The translations under genes and the position numbers were made by a program. Of a stretch of DNA of 64,000 bases, positions 32,842-41,829 are shown one piece after another; position 1 is the first letter of the stretch; each line of letters starts with the position of its first letter. The DNA lies in assembly GCF_018866325.1 (NCBI RefSeq), contig NZ_CP076457.1:7413001-7477000 (forward strand). The letters are read 5' to 3'. Source of the stretch: Streptomyces sp. YPW6. Its GTDB lineage: Bacteria; Actinomycetota; Actinomycetes; Streptomycetales; Streptomycetaceae. The notes below the pieces were generated by a model. The model saw only the letters and a program-made list of their open reading frames with translations. It made no database searches and was not told the DNA's origin.

Positions 32842-33428
32842 GACCGGCCTCCGGCGGTGTTGAGGGTGGCGGCATCAAGGGTGAGGGATATCGCGTCCGC
32901 GTAACCGTCGTTGGACGTGCCGCCGGAGCGCGTGAAGACGAGCAGGACCCGTGCGCTGCGGGCGCCCGGCGGCACCGTGGAGGCCGCCTCGCGCTCCAGG
33001 AGAGCGGTACGCCCCTTGCGCTCGCCCGCGGTCACCGGCCCGAGCACGCTCAGCGCGACCGGGGTCCCCTTGGCGTCGCGGAACTCCACGGACAGCCGCA
33101 CTCCGTCTTCCTGGCCCGCGTACCCGCCGAGCCAGCCGCGTACGGCGTACCGGACGCGGCCCGCGTCGACAGCCGCGCGCCCGGTCGCCCCGGCCCGGGG
33201 CAGATCGATGTCCTGGACCAGCGCCGTACGGGGCGCGTTCCCCCCGGAGAAGAACCGGCTGCCGCGCTGGGCGGGGCCGGGGTCGGACGGGCCCGGGTAG
33301 CCTCCGCCCAAGCTGTAGTCGATCAGTGCGGGTGCGCCCTGCGCGATCCTCCAGCCGTTCACCGAGCCGACCGGCTCCGCACTGCCTCCCGGTCCGCTTT
33401 CCGCGTCGCCGTTCACGACGAGATTCAT
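32838..33428 (-). CDS. Hypothetical carbohydrate-binding-like protein coupled to phoD
   Basis: A 196-residue beta-rich protein. Start ATG 33428 gives MNLVVNGDAESGPGGSAEPV, typical of the beginning of galactose-binding-like (CBM) domains; the second part has VRYAVRGWLGGYAGQEDGVR and ARVLLVFTRSGGTSNDGYAD. There is no clear signal peptide with this start; a longer form from 33512 has one basic stretch but no hydrophobic core. The stop overlaps the phoD start, so the two are made together; a substrate-binding partner is an inference. Confidence 0.6.
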   Translation of the reverse strand: MNLVVNGDAESGPGGSAEPVGSVNGWRIAQGAPALIDYSLGGGYPGPSDPGPAQRGSRFFSGGNAPRTALVQDIDLPRAGATGRAAVDAGRVRYAVRGWLGGYAGQEDGVRLSVEFRDAKGTPVALSVLGPVTAGERKGRTALLEREAASTVPPGARSARVLLVFTRSGGTSNDGYADAISLTLDAATLNTAGGRS

Positions 33429-33973
33429 CCATGTCTCCCGTGGGTGGTCTGCTGTGTTGTCGCGCCACGTATCAGACCAGCCCCGCATGAACCTCAGGAA
33501 GCCCTTCACCAAACTTTCTCAGCAACCTGTACGGACAAGTGCGAGTCACAAATGCTCACAACGCAGGGAAGATGCCATCAAGGGATGATCCAATAGCGCA
33601 CAGCAGTGCCATCGCGTCACGGAAGTAGGATCCGCCAAGCAGATGGGCCGGTCCCGGATACCTGTGGGCATCGTGGGTGTCCGACCAGCGGTGCCCGCAG
33701 AACGGCGGGACGGTTCGGGTGCGTCGCGGCCACCCGCGGGCCGTTCGGGCCGCATGCCAGCAGAAGAACGGGACCGCCCACGGTTCACGGGGGCCGAACG
33801 ACAGGCCCTGGGTCAAATGGCGTAGGCCGGCCCGGTGTTCACTGTGCCTGACGGTCCGTGCGGGTGGCGGTCTGCTGGTGTGGGAGCAGGCTGGCGACGG
33901 CTTGCATCATGTCGCCCAGGTGCTCGCATCGGCCGAGCACGGGACGCTGGATTCGGCGGGGAACGGAGCAATG
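33429..33973. other. Divergent intergenic region
   Basis: About 545 bp between the phoD operon (minus) and the ArsR-like gene (plus). Several short frames exist, including one ending GSSLDGIFPAL on the minus strand, but none has a good start site or codon bias. No hairpin or repeat was recognised. Confidence 0.35.
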
Positions 33974-34993
33974 ATGGCCAAGCGTATTCATTTCACGGCA
34001 GAGGACCTCGCGCGGACCAGGGTGAAGACCACCCTGGGTGTGGCCGCCGAGACGGTGGACGGTGTCAAACGACTGCGGGAGAGGGACAGGGCCCCGGCCT
34101 TACGCGGCTGGCGGACGTCGGTGACCAGTGGGCTGGGCGGGTCTCTTCGCGAACAGGCTTTACCCCTCATGGCGTTGATGCCCGCTCAAGGGCCGCAGAT
34201 CGATATCGCGACCCTCACCGGAGGCGCCACGGGTATCGACGAGGCGGTCGACAACCTGCTGACGGCTTCCCCCGCGATGACACGTCTGGAAGTGGAGTAC
34301 CTCGACATTCATCCCGCTCACCGGGGGTGGGCCCGGGCACTCGCCGACGGCGACCGCGGAGCCCGTCGGGAACTGGCCAAGGCGTTACGGGCTTGCCACA
34401 CGGTGGCTGTCGCACCGTACTGGGCCGAGATGCACCTCCACCTCGCCTCGACCCGGGACGGCTATATGCGCACGATGGCCGAGGACGGAGTCGAGGGGCT
34501 GTTGGAGACGGTGGGTGCTCCGCTGGTCCGGTGGCGGCCTCCTGTCCTGGAAGTGCGTCATCCACACGACGCGGACATCCACTTGCGGGGGCGAGGGCTC
34601 GTCATCGCTCCGACGGTGTTCTCCTCCCGGCAGGTGGAGGTACTGCACAACCTGGCGGACCCGGAGCAGCCGCCCATCCTGGCGCTGCCGACGGCCGGCG
34701 GGGAGATGAACGGCTCCGCACAGTGGCTTGTCGGAGAATCTGCCGAGGGGGCGCTCGAGGACCTGGTCGGGCGGACCAGGGCCGCCGTACTCGCGACCGT
34801 GGCCGACGGGTGCAGCACGACAGAACTGGCCCGCCGCCTGAGAATCTCGCCCGCGACGGCCAGCCAGCACGCGAGCGTACTGCGCCGGGCCGCTCTGATC
34901 ACGACCCGCCGCGACGGCAAGGCAGTGCTGCACACGACCACACGCTTGGGCGCCAGCCTGCTGGCCGCCACCAACCATGGTTTCGGACCCTGA
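33974..34993 (+). CDS. ArsR-like winged-helix transcription regulator
   Basis: A 339-residue regulator from ATG 33974 (ATG 33971 is an in-frame alternative; GGAG lies just upstream). The first 240 residues are an effector-type domain without a recognised name (RIHFTAEDLARTRVKTTLGV; PAMTRLEVEYLDIHPAHRGW; RGRGLVIAPTVFSSRQVEVL). Residues about 265-330 are the HTH: VLATVADGCSTTELARRLRI, SPATASQHASVLRRAALI, TTRRDGKAVLHTTT (wing). This long N-domain plus ArsR-type HTH is common in Streptomyces. It precedes the NACHT gene by 600 bp in the same direction. Confidence 0.75.
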   Translation: MAKRIHFTAEDLARTRVKTTLGVAAETVDGVKRLRERDRAPALRGWRTSVTSGLGGSLREQALPLMALMPAQGPQIDIATLTGGATGIDEAVDNLLTASPAMTRLEVEYLDIHPAHRGWARALADGDRGARRELAKALRACHTVAVAPYWAEMHLHLASTRDGYMRTMAEDGVEGLLETVGAPLVRWRPPVLEVRHPHDADIHLRGRGLVIAPTVFSSRQVEVLHNLADPEQPPILALPTAGGEMNGSAQWLVGESAEGALEDLVGRTRAAVLATVADGCSTTELARRLRISPATASQHASVLRRAALITTRRDGKAVLHTTTRLGASLLAATNHGFGP

Positions 34994-35597
34994 CGAAAGG
35001 ATCGCCGGGTCCTGTCAGCCGGGCGATAGTCGTCTGTGTCGCACCATCCGAAGCGACGGTACGCGCGGTCGGGGGATACGCGCGTGCCGTCGCAGCATCA
35101 ACGACCGGTGGGCAGGCTGCTCGCAGGCAACCGCAAGCACTGCACCGGGGAGGAGTCCGGCGCCGAGGCGGCCGTCGGCAACACACTGACGACGGCCGAC
35201 GGTGGCTGCACGGGCACCGGACTCCTCCTCCCGCACGGCCGCGAGCGCGGGCAGAGCGACTCCCGGGCGGGAAGGCGGAGCAGAAAGAATCCGACAAGCA
35301 GGTCCGGGCCCGGGGCCGGCACGTCCCGCCCGCATGAAGACCTGGAAGATCCTCATTGTTCGGCGCGCAGCCTGGCTGGGGGCCGCCGCCCCGCTCCAGC
35401 GACTCGGGGTCACCATGAGCACTGCCGTGGGTGACACCGCTCACGGTATCCAGGGCCTGATCGACGATCAGCCGTGCTTCCTCGACGGCGGTCAGAGGCG
35501 GTTGACGACTCCTCCGCTCACGGCTGTCCGAACACCCTATGATCTAGGGGCCTTTACGAGTGTGGATGCGTCCCCATGGCGAAGTCGCGGAGGTTCG
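34994..35597. other. Intergenic region upstream of the NACHT gene
   Basis: About 600 bp. A TATGAT box (35538-35543) stands 55 bp before the NACHT start and could be a -10 element, but no -35 box is at the correct distance. Otherwise short frames without ribosome-binding sites. No repeats seen. Confidence 0.35.
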
Positions 35598-38500
35598 ATG
35601 GATCCGGCCAGCGTCGGTACGACAGCTCGTATCGCCTCGTCAGTCGCACGGCCGATCATCGCCAGACTCTTCGTCAAGGAGGGACCGGGCGCCGGACTCG
35701 TCGACAAGCCGGTGCGTGTGTCACGGCTGGTGAGCTGGGGCGAGAAACGCAGCCTGAACCAGCTCGACATGTGGAAGATCGCCCGCGAACTGGTCAAGGC
35801 GGCCATCGAGGCGAACCCTCATGAGCCGCCGATCGCGTCCGACGAACGCGAGGCGTTGGCGGACGCCCTCGCGGCGACTCTGAGCGCTCTGGGCAGCCTG
35901 GAGATGGACGACGTCCAGGCTGTCCGGCTCGGTCAGGAGGAGCTGGCCCGCAGACTGAAGGGAGAACGTCCGGACGCCACCCGCGACCTGTCCGCCGACG
36001 CCACCACTCTGTACGACAGCCTCGTTGATCTGAGCTGTCTGCACATCCTGCACTTCTTCACCCAACGCTCGACCTTCGTCGCTCATGCGCTGGTCGCACA
36101 GACCCGCATGCTCGACGAAGCCCTGCGCACGCTGGACGCGCTGGCGGACCGGATCCCCCGCCCCGGCAGCGCTGATGAGGAGTTCGAGGCTCGCTATCTC
36201 GCACACATGGATCGCAAGTACGGCAAGCTGAACATATTCGGCCTCGACCTCAGTGACCCCAACCGGGCCCGCTGGCCACTGGACACCGCCTATCTCAACC
36301 TGGAACTGGCTTCGCAACATGCCGGAAGCTCGCCCTCGGCGAACCGCCAGCGTGTGGAGGAAGCCCTCTCCGGCTGTACCCGGGCGATGCTGCGGGGGAT
36401 GGCGGGGTCGGGCAAGACCACCCTGCTCCAGTGGATTGCTGTAACCGCCGCACAGGGGACCTTCCCCGACGGGCTGGCGTGGCTGCGAGGCCGCGTGCCG
36501 TTCATGCTCCCTCTGCGCGCACTGGATCAGCAGCCGGGACTGCCTCGTCCCGAGCAGTTCCTCGGCGCGGCCGGCAGCATCCTGCACGCCTTGCAGCCCG
36601 AGCACTGGGCGGACCGAGTACTCGCGAGCGGCCGGGGCATCGTCCTCATTGACGGCGTGGACGAGGTCTCCGAGAGCGAACGTCCCGGATTGCGCCGCTG
36701 GTTGCATGATCTGGTCGACCTGTATCCGAAGACGTTCTTCCTCGTCACTTCCCGCCCGTCGGCCGTGGACACGCACTGGCTCGCCGAGCTCGACTTCGCC
36801 GAGTTCAATCTTCTCCCGATGACCCGGCACGACGTCGACCGCTTCGTCGACCGATGGCACGAGGCCGTCCTGACCACGCTCGACGAAGCCGAGGAGCGAC
36901 AGGCGGTGGAACGCTGCCGCGACGCTCTGAACACAACACTGCGGCAGAAGTACGACCTGTACCGGCTGGCCACCAACCCCCTGATGTGCGCTCTCATCTG
37001 TGCCCTGCACCGCGACCGGCTCACCCATCTGCCCGAGCGCCGCATGGAGCTGTACGCCGCCGCACTGACCATGCTGCTCGTGCGTCGCGACAAGGAGCGC
37101 GAGATCGCCGCGCCCCAGGGGTTGGTACCGACGGAGGAGGCCCAGGTCCAGCTGCTCCAGCGGATCGCCTACTGGTTGATCCGCAACGGACGTTCGGAGG
37201 CGGCCCAGACCACCGCGGTCCGCATCATCCGCGAGAAGCTCCCGGCCATGCCACACCTGGCACCGCCCGACCGCGCCGAGGAAGTCTTCAGGTACCTGTT
37301 GCTGCGCAGTGGGCTCCTGCGGGAACCGGCGACCGGCATGGTGGACTTCATCCACCGTACGTTTCAGGACTATCTCGGGGCCAAGGCCGCCGTCGAGGCA
37401 GAGGACCTCGACCTGCTCGCCGAGTCCGGCCGTGACGACCAGTGGGACGACGTGATCCGCCTCGCCGTCGGCCATGCCAGGGACGGCGAACGCGCCTATC
37501 TTCTGCGGAAGCTGATCGAGCTGGGAGACCTGACCACCGACCCGCGGCTGCGCCGGCGCTACCACCTGCTGGCTGCGGCCGCGCTGGAGCACGCCACCAC
37601 CCTCGACCCTGCGGTCCGTGCTGCCGTGAATCTGCGGGCCTCGGCCCTCATCCCTCCTGCCACCGCAGTGGATGCCGAGGAACTCGCCACCGCCGGGGAC
37701 ATCGTCCTGGACTTCCTGCCCGGCCCTGAGCGGATATCCTCGGAACAGGCCCGAGCGACGGTGATGACCATCGCGCGGATCGGCGGCGAAGCCGCGCTGG
37801 ACCAGCTCGCCCGCTTCAAGCGGGTCGCCGACCGCGACGTGCGCCAGGAAGTCGCCCTGTCCTGGCCGTACTTCGACGCTCGCGCCTTCACCGAGGAGAT
37901 CTTGGACGGGCTGCCGATGGACGATCTCACGCTGCACCTGACCGATCCCGAACAGGTCACGTGTCTGGAATCGCTGGACCGGATTCCGAGTCTCTTCCTC
38001 AGAGGGCAGATGCTGACGACCGAGCTCGTGAACGTCCTTGCCCCGGCGAAGGTCCATTCTCTGACGATCGCGCCGTCGAGCGCCGTGTCCATCGTGCTCC
38101 CTGGTCTAGCCCCGCTGAGCGGCTTGAGGCGACTGGTGATCGAGTCCTGTGACGTCATCACGGACCTGACCGCGCTCGGCGAGACTTCGGTGGTGGAGCT
38201 GTTCTTGCACCGGCTGCCGGACGGAGTGGATCTTTCGTTCCTGACGCCGGCCTCGAACCTGAGGTGCCTGACCCTGTCCTCTCCACACGGTGTTCCGCTT
38301 CCCCCGACGCCACTGACCCACGTCACCTCGCTCACCATGGAAGGTGTCCTGACGGGAACGGAGTTACCGGACTTCGCGGCGGCCTTCCCCTCGCTGGCTT
38401 CTCTCACCTTGCGTCTGGCGTGCCAGAGCTATCAGTCGGCCGTCGACCTGTCGCTGTTGCGGAACGTGCTGCGCGCACAGATCGACGTCACCCTGGTGGA

Positions 38501-38618
38501 CGGCGGGAAGGTTCACGGCCTGGAGGACCTGCCCACCGAGCGTGTCGTCGTACGGCACGAGGGGCGGCGCAGGCAGGAAGGCCGCACCTGGAGGCACCTC
38601 CGGCGGTTCCGCACATAG
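35598..38618 (+). CDS. NACHT-LRR STAND protein, candidate phage-defence gene
   Basis: A 1006-residue protein from ATG 35598 (GGAGG upstream). Residues 1-240 are a helical N-terminal region (RIASSVARPIIARLFVKEGP; SCLHILHFFTQRSTFVAHAL) of the type found in front of actinobacterial NACHT domains. The NACHT ATPase spans about 255-420: Walker A MLRGMAGSGKTTLLQW, Walker B GIVLIDGVDEVSE, and FFLVTSRPSAV. A winged-helix/helical part follows (YRLATNPLMCALICALHRDR; FIHRTFQDYLGAKAA). From about 780 there are leucine-rich repeats (LSGLRRLVIESCDVITDLTA). Bacterial NACHT proteins of this design can sense phage proteins and trigger cell death. No effector domain is recognised. Confidence 0.8.
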   Translation: MDPASVGTTARIASSVARPIIARLFVKEGPGAGLVDKPVRVSRLVSWGEKRSLNQLDMWKIARELVKAAIEANPHEPPIASDEREALADALAATLSALGSLEMDDVQAVRLGQEELARRLKGERPDATRDLSADATTLYDSLVDLSCLHILHFFTQRSTFVAHALVAQTRMLDEALRTLDALADRIPRPGSADEEFEARYLAHMDRKYGKLNIFGLDLSDPNRARWPLDTAYLNLELASQHAGSSPSANRQRVEEALSGCTRAMLRGMAGSGKTTLLQWIAVTAAQGTFPDGLAWLRGRVPFMLPLRALDQQPGLPRPEQFLGAAGSILHALQPEHWADRVLASGRGIVLIDGVDEVSESERPGLRRWLHDLVDLYPKTFFLVTSRPSAVDTHWLAELDFAEFNLLPMTRHDVDRFVDRWHEAVLTTLDEAEERQAVERCRDALNTTLRQKYDLYRLATNPLMCALICALHRDRLTHLPERRMELYAAALTMLLVRRDKEREIAAPQGLVPTEEAQVQLLQRIAYWLIRNGRSEAAQTTAVRIIREKLPAMPHLAPPDRAEEVFRYLLLRSGLLREPATGMVDFIHRTFQDYLGAKAAVEAEDLDLLAESGRDDQWDDVIRLAVGHARDGERAYLLRKLIELGDLTTDPRLRRRYHLLAAAALEHATTLDPAVRAAVNLRASALIPPATAVDAEELATAGDIVLDFLPGPERISSEQARATVMTIARIGGEAALDQLARFKRVADRDVRQEVALSWPYFDARAFTEEILDGLPMDDLTLHLTDPEQVTCLESLDRIPSLFLRGQMLTTELVNVLAPAKVHSLTIAPSSAVSIVLPGLAPLSGLRRLVIESCDVITDLTALGETSVVELFLHRLPDGVDLSFLTPASNLRCLTLSSPHGVPLPPTPLTHVTSLTMEGVLTGTELPDFAAAFPSLASLTLRLACQSYQSAVDLSLLRNVLRAQIDVTLVDGGKVHGLEDLPTERVVVRHEGRRRQEGRTWRHLRRFRT

Positions 38619-38836
38619 TGCGTTGGCGGCAAACACCGCAGAGGGCGGCCCCTTTTCGTGTGGGCAGGGCCGCCCGGTCCGGCTTCCCGTCGGGGCAGAG
38701 GGATGGCGCCCAGGGCGGCCCAGCCGGAGGGGACCACGTACGCCGGCAGGGGGCGACCGCGTTCCACCCACGGATTCAACCGCTGCTCGCTCGCCACGCG
38801 TACCGTGCGCCCCCTGAGCGGCGCCGGCCATGAGGA

Positions 38837-38869
38837 GGGCCCCGAGGCGGTGAAGACGCCTCGGGGCCC
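38837..38869. terminator. Terminator hairpin
   Basis: Perfect 13-bp inverted repeat (38837-38849 and 38857-38869) with a 7-base loop, between the plus-strand NACHT gene and the minus-strand fasciclin gene. Useful to both converging transcripts. The remaining 220 bp between NACHT and this hairpin hold nothing recognised. Confidence 0.7.
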
Positions 38870-38909
38870 GGCCCGTTCGGGGCATCTCGCGCAGTGCGTG
38901 AGGTGTGCC

Positions 38910-39566
38910 TCAGCTCTTGGGCATGAGGACGGTGTCGACGATGTAGACGGTGGCGTTGGCGGTGGGGACGTTGCCGCAGACGACCTTGGAGGTGTCGTTG
39001 ACGGTGTAGTCCTCGCCGGAGCCCTTGGTGGTGAGGGTGGACTTCTGGAGGGTGTCGTAGGTGCCGCTCTCCAGCTGCGTCGGGGAGAGCTTCTCGCCGA
39101 CCACGTGGTAGGTGAGGATGTTGGTGAGCATGTCCTTGTCGGCCAGGACCTTGTCCAGGTCGGCCTTCGGGATCTTCGCGAAGGCGTCGTTGGTCGGCGC
39201 GAACACGGTGATGTTCTCGGCGTTGTTGAGGGTGTCGACGAGGCCGGCCTTCTTCACCGCGGTGACCAGGGTGGACAGGGCCGGGTTGTTCGAGGCGGCG
39301 GTGGCGACCGGGTCCTGGGCCATGCCGTCGAAGGATCCCGCGCCGTCCTTCGGTACGGAAGCGCAGGCCGGGCCGAACGGGCCGTCCGCGGGGGCCGCGC
39401 CTTCGGCCGGCGCGCTCGACGTGTCCTCCGCGGGGGCGGAGGAGGCGGCCTTGTCGGCGGCGGCGTCGGAGGAGCTGTCGTCCCCGCCGCAGGCGGTCAG
39501 CGTGAGGGGGAGGACGGCGGCGGCGGTGAGGGCCAGGGCCGCGCGGCGGTAGCGAAAGGCAGTCAC
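38910..39566 (-). CDS. Fasciclin-domain lipoprotein
   Basis: A 218-residue exported lipoprotein: signal peptide with lipobox LTLTAC (lipid-modified Cys at about residue 26), an Ala/Ser/Asp-rich linker to about 60, then one fasciclin (FAS1) domain, residues about 85-217: LSTLVTAVKKAGLVDTLNNA, ITVFAPTNDAFAKI, LTYHVVGEKL and ANATVYIVDTVLMPKS. FAS1 proteins act in adhesion at the cell surface. It is monocistronic, with a hairpin terminator downstream. Confidence 0.85.
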   Translation of the reverse strand: MTAFRYRRAALALTAAAVLPLTLTACGGDDSSSDAAADKAASSAPAEDTSSAPAEGAAPADGPFGPACASVPKDGAGSFDGMAQDPVATAASNNPALSTLVTAVKKAGLVDTLNNAENITVFAPTNDAFAKIPKADLDKVLADKDMLTNILTYHVVGEKLSPTQLESGTYDTLQKSTLTTKGSGEDYTVNDTSKVVCGNVPTANATVYIVDTVLMPKS

Positions 39567-40161
39567 GGGATTCTCCTGCGTGTTCGGTTGGTAGCGCTGC
39601 GTGTCCGTCGGTGGGTGGAGCTCGGTGACGGGGGGTGGTGTTCCGCAGTGCTGACGTCAGGTCAGGTGCCGCTCCGGTACGGGGCGGCTCGGGTCAGAGC
39701 GATCGTCCGTGGAGCGGTTCGGGGGCGAAGGCCGCTGCGAGGCGGATGGGTTGTGCGGCTCTGATCCTCATGTCAGCTATCCGGAGCCGCCACGAGAACG
39801 GATTGGTCGGAAGGCGGGAAAACTTCGAGCGGTCGTGCCCCGACGTCTGATCGACCGCCCGGAGGTTAGCCCGGCCGGGTGTTGTGCAGGGACCGACCAA
39901 TCCGGCGTACCGGCCGTGGCGAATACCCGGTGTGAGCGGCTGTTGGGAGGAAACACCGCACACGCCGAGGCTTCCGTCGGATCTGGTTGCCTCATCCGTC
40001 TCCCACGGTGGTAAGGCCCGTGGGAGACAACTGTCGCGGGGCGCCACTCTCCTGGGCGCCCCGCGACAGCCCTCCGGGACGTGGTGACCCGTCCCCTCGC
40101 TCCGTACAGGCCGCCTGTACTCCCGGCACCGCGTGTGGCGCGGTGCGATGATCCGCAGGAA
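39567..40161. other. Intergenic region
   Basis: About 595 bp, containing the promoter of the fasciclin gene and the terminator of the NicO operon (40031-40069). Short open frames on both strands (for example 39709-40014) lack codon bias and ribosome-binding sites. No other element recognised. Confidence 0.4.
40031..40069. terminator. Terminator hairpin
   Basis: Perfect 15-bp GC-rich inverted repeat (40031-40045 and 40055-40069) with a 9-base loop, about 90 bp after the stop of the NicO gene reading leftwards. Probably ends the NicO/TPR transcript. Confidence 0.65.
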
Positions 40162-41829
40162 TCAGCCGTTGCCGGCGGCTGCCCGCAGCGTCAGGCCCAG
40201 GCCCACGGCGATGACGAGGACTGAGGTGACGACGGGGCCGGTCCGCGCGAGTTTCCTCAGCAGAGGGTTGCGGCGGAGGGTCCGGGCCCGGTCATGGCTC
40301 TCGATGCGCTCGCGCAGGCGTACGAGGAGGAGTCCGGCGAGGGTGAGGGTGGCAGCCATGCCGAGTCCGTAGCCGATGACCAGGAGCACGCCGAAGGCCG
40401 TGCGCCCCAGGGCGACGGCGCCGAGAAGCACGACGAGGGCGGAGGGGCTGGGGACGAGGCCGCCGGCGATTCCCATGCCGATCAGGCCGGATCGGCTGGT
40501 GCGCCGCGCGTCTCGGGAAGCCGTCTGCGTGCCGGCCGGGCGGTGTTCGTGGTCCGGCGGGGCGAGTGTCGCGATCGCGGCAGTGGCCTGGAGTTCCCGG
40601 ACCGGCGCACTGTCGCGTGCGGAGACCGGGGCGGCGGGCCCATGGGGGTGCGGGCTGTCGGCCCCGTGGGCGTGATCATGATGGTGGCTGTGGCTGTGGC
40701 TGTGGCTGTGGCTGTGGCTGTGGCCGTGGCCGTGGCCCGGTCCGTGGTGATGGTGGTTGTGCTGCGGCCTGCCCCGGACTGCTCCCGTGAGGAGCCAGAG
40801 GCCGATGCCGGTGACGAGGAGTCCGCTGGCGGCTCCGAGCCACATCAGGACGGTTTCTCCTGCCAGGTGGGTGGATACGGGCAGGGCGAGGCCGAGGACG
40901 AGGACGCCGGCGGTGTGCGTCAGGGTGACGGTGGCCCCGACGGTGAGGGCGTCCCGCCTGGTGCCGCGACGGCCCGCGAGGTAGGCGGCCATGATGGTCT
41001 TGCCGTGGCCGGGCATTGCCGCGTGGGATGCTCCGAGGACGAGCGCCAGGAGCAGCGCCAGCAGCCCCACGGGCAGGGTGATCTCCCGGGCGCCGACGAG
41101 CGAGTCGAAGGCCCCGGTGACCCGGGCGAGCACTCCGCCGATCACACCCGCGCCGGGGAGGTCCGCCACCACCGCCGGTACGGCCGCCCGGCCCTGACCG
41201 GGCTCGCTGCGCAGGGTCGCCGAGCGCTGGTCGAGCGGGGAGGCGAGGGGGTCCGCCGGATACCGGCGCAGCTCGCGGGTGGTCGAGGTCGCCGGTACAT
41301 CGGTCCGGGTGATCCTGACGTCCTGGCCGGTGGCGGTCATCTCGTGCCAGCCGACGCGCCTGGTGTCGTAGTCCGTCTCGGCGCGGATGTCGGCGGGCTC
41401 GGTGAGGTCGGCCGGGCTGGTCAGTGAGCAGGTGAGGCGGCTTGTTCTGAGGCCCGCCTCCCCGTTCTCGTACACCAGGGTGGCCGAGGACCGCCTCCAC
41501 TCCGCCTGGGTGCCGCCCACGCTCAGGCGGAGCTGCCCGCTCAGGTCCGAGCAGGTCTTCTCGGCGTGGACGCGTGCTTCGTCGTCGCTGACCTTGCCGT
41601 CGTGATCGGCGTCGATGGCGGAGCGTTCCTGGAGTGCCGAGATCTCCGCATGGTCGACCACCACGTGGGCGTCGATCCGGTCAGGCCGAAGGACGAGGCC
41701 GGTGTGGTAGTTGACACTGAAGTTGCCCAAAGGGTGGGCAGTGGCGGCGGGGGCGGACGCCACGCTCGCGACGGCGACGAGAGCGCCCGCGGCCAGGGTG
41801 GTGAGGGCTCGGCGCAGGGTGTTGGTCAT
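40162..41829 (-). CDS. NicO-family nickel/cobalt transporter with extracytoplasmic domain
   Basis: A 555-residue protein: signal peptide ending ATAHPLG, an outer domain of about 210 residues containing an EF-hand-like DADHDGKVSDDEA, then a NicO/HupE-type transporter of six to seven helices with the marker LGASHAAMPGHGKTIMAAYL (H-x4-PGHGK). A cytoplasmic loop is a long His repeat (PGHGHGHSHSHSHSHS...). Metal export or uptake of Ni/Co is the family role. Stop/start overlap with the TPR gene upstream. The repeat region is coded by tandem TGGCTG hexamers (minus GCCACA-type), about 40680-40735, which may vary in number. Confidence 0.8.
   Translation of the reverse strand: MTNTLRRALTTLAAGALVAVASVASAPAATAHPLGNFSVNYHTGLVLRPDRIDAHVVVDHAEISALQERSAIDADHDGKVSDDEARVHAEKTCSDLSGQLRLSVGGTQAEWRRSSATLVYENGEAGLRTSRLTCSLTSPADLTEPADIRAETDYDTRRVGWHEMTATGQDVRITRTDVPATSTTRELRRYPADPLASPLDQRSATLRSEPGQGRAAVPAVVADLPGAGVIGGVLARVTGAFDSLVGAREITLPVGLLALLLALVLGASHAAMPGHGKTIMAAYLAGRRGTRRDALTVGATVTLTHTAGVLVLGLALPVSTHLAGETVLMWLGAASGLLVTGIGLWLLTGAVRGRPQHNHHHHGPGHGHGHSHSHSHSHSHSHHHDHAHGADSPHPHGPAAPVSARDSAPVRELQATAAIATLAPPDHEHRPAGTQTASRDARRTSRSGLIGMGIAGGLVPSPSALVVLLGAVALGRTAFGVLLVIGYGLGMAATLTLAGLLLVRLRERIESHDRARTLRRNPLLRKLARTGPVVTSVLVIAVGLGLTLRAAAGNG

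Noticed and set aside
33835..35337. 500-codon plus-strand frame overlapping the ArsR-like gene
   Set aside because: It is an alternative frame of 33974-34993. The product is Arg/Gly-rich without domains, whereas the other frame has a complete HTH.
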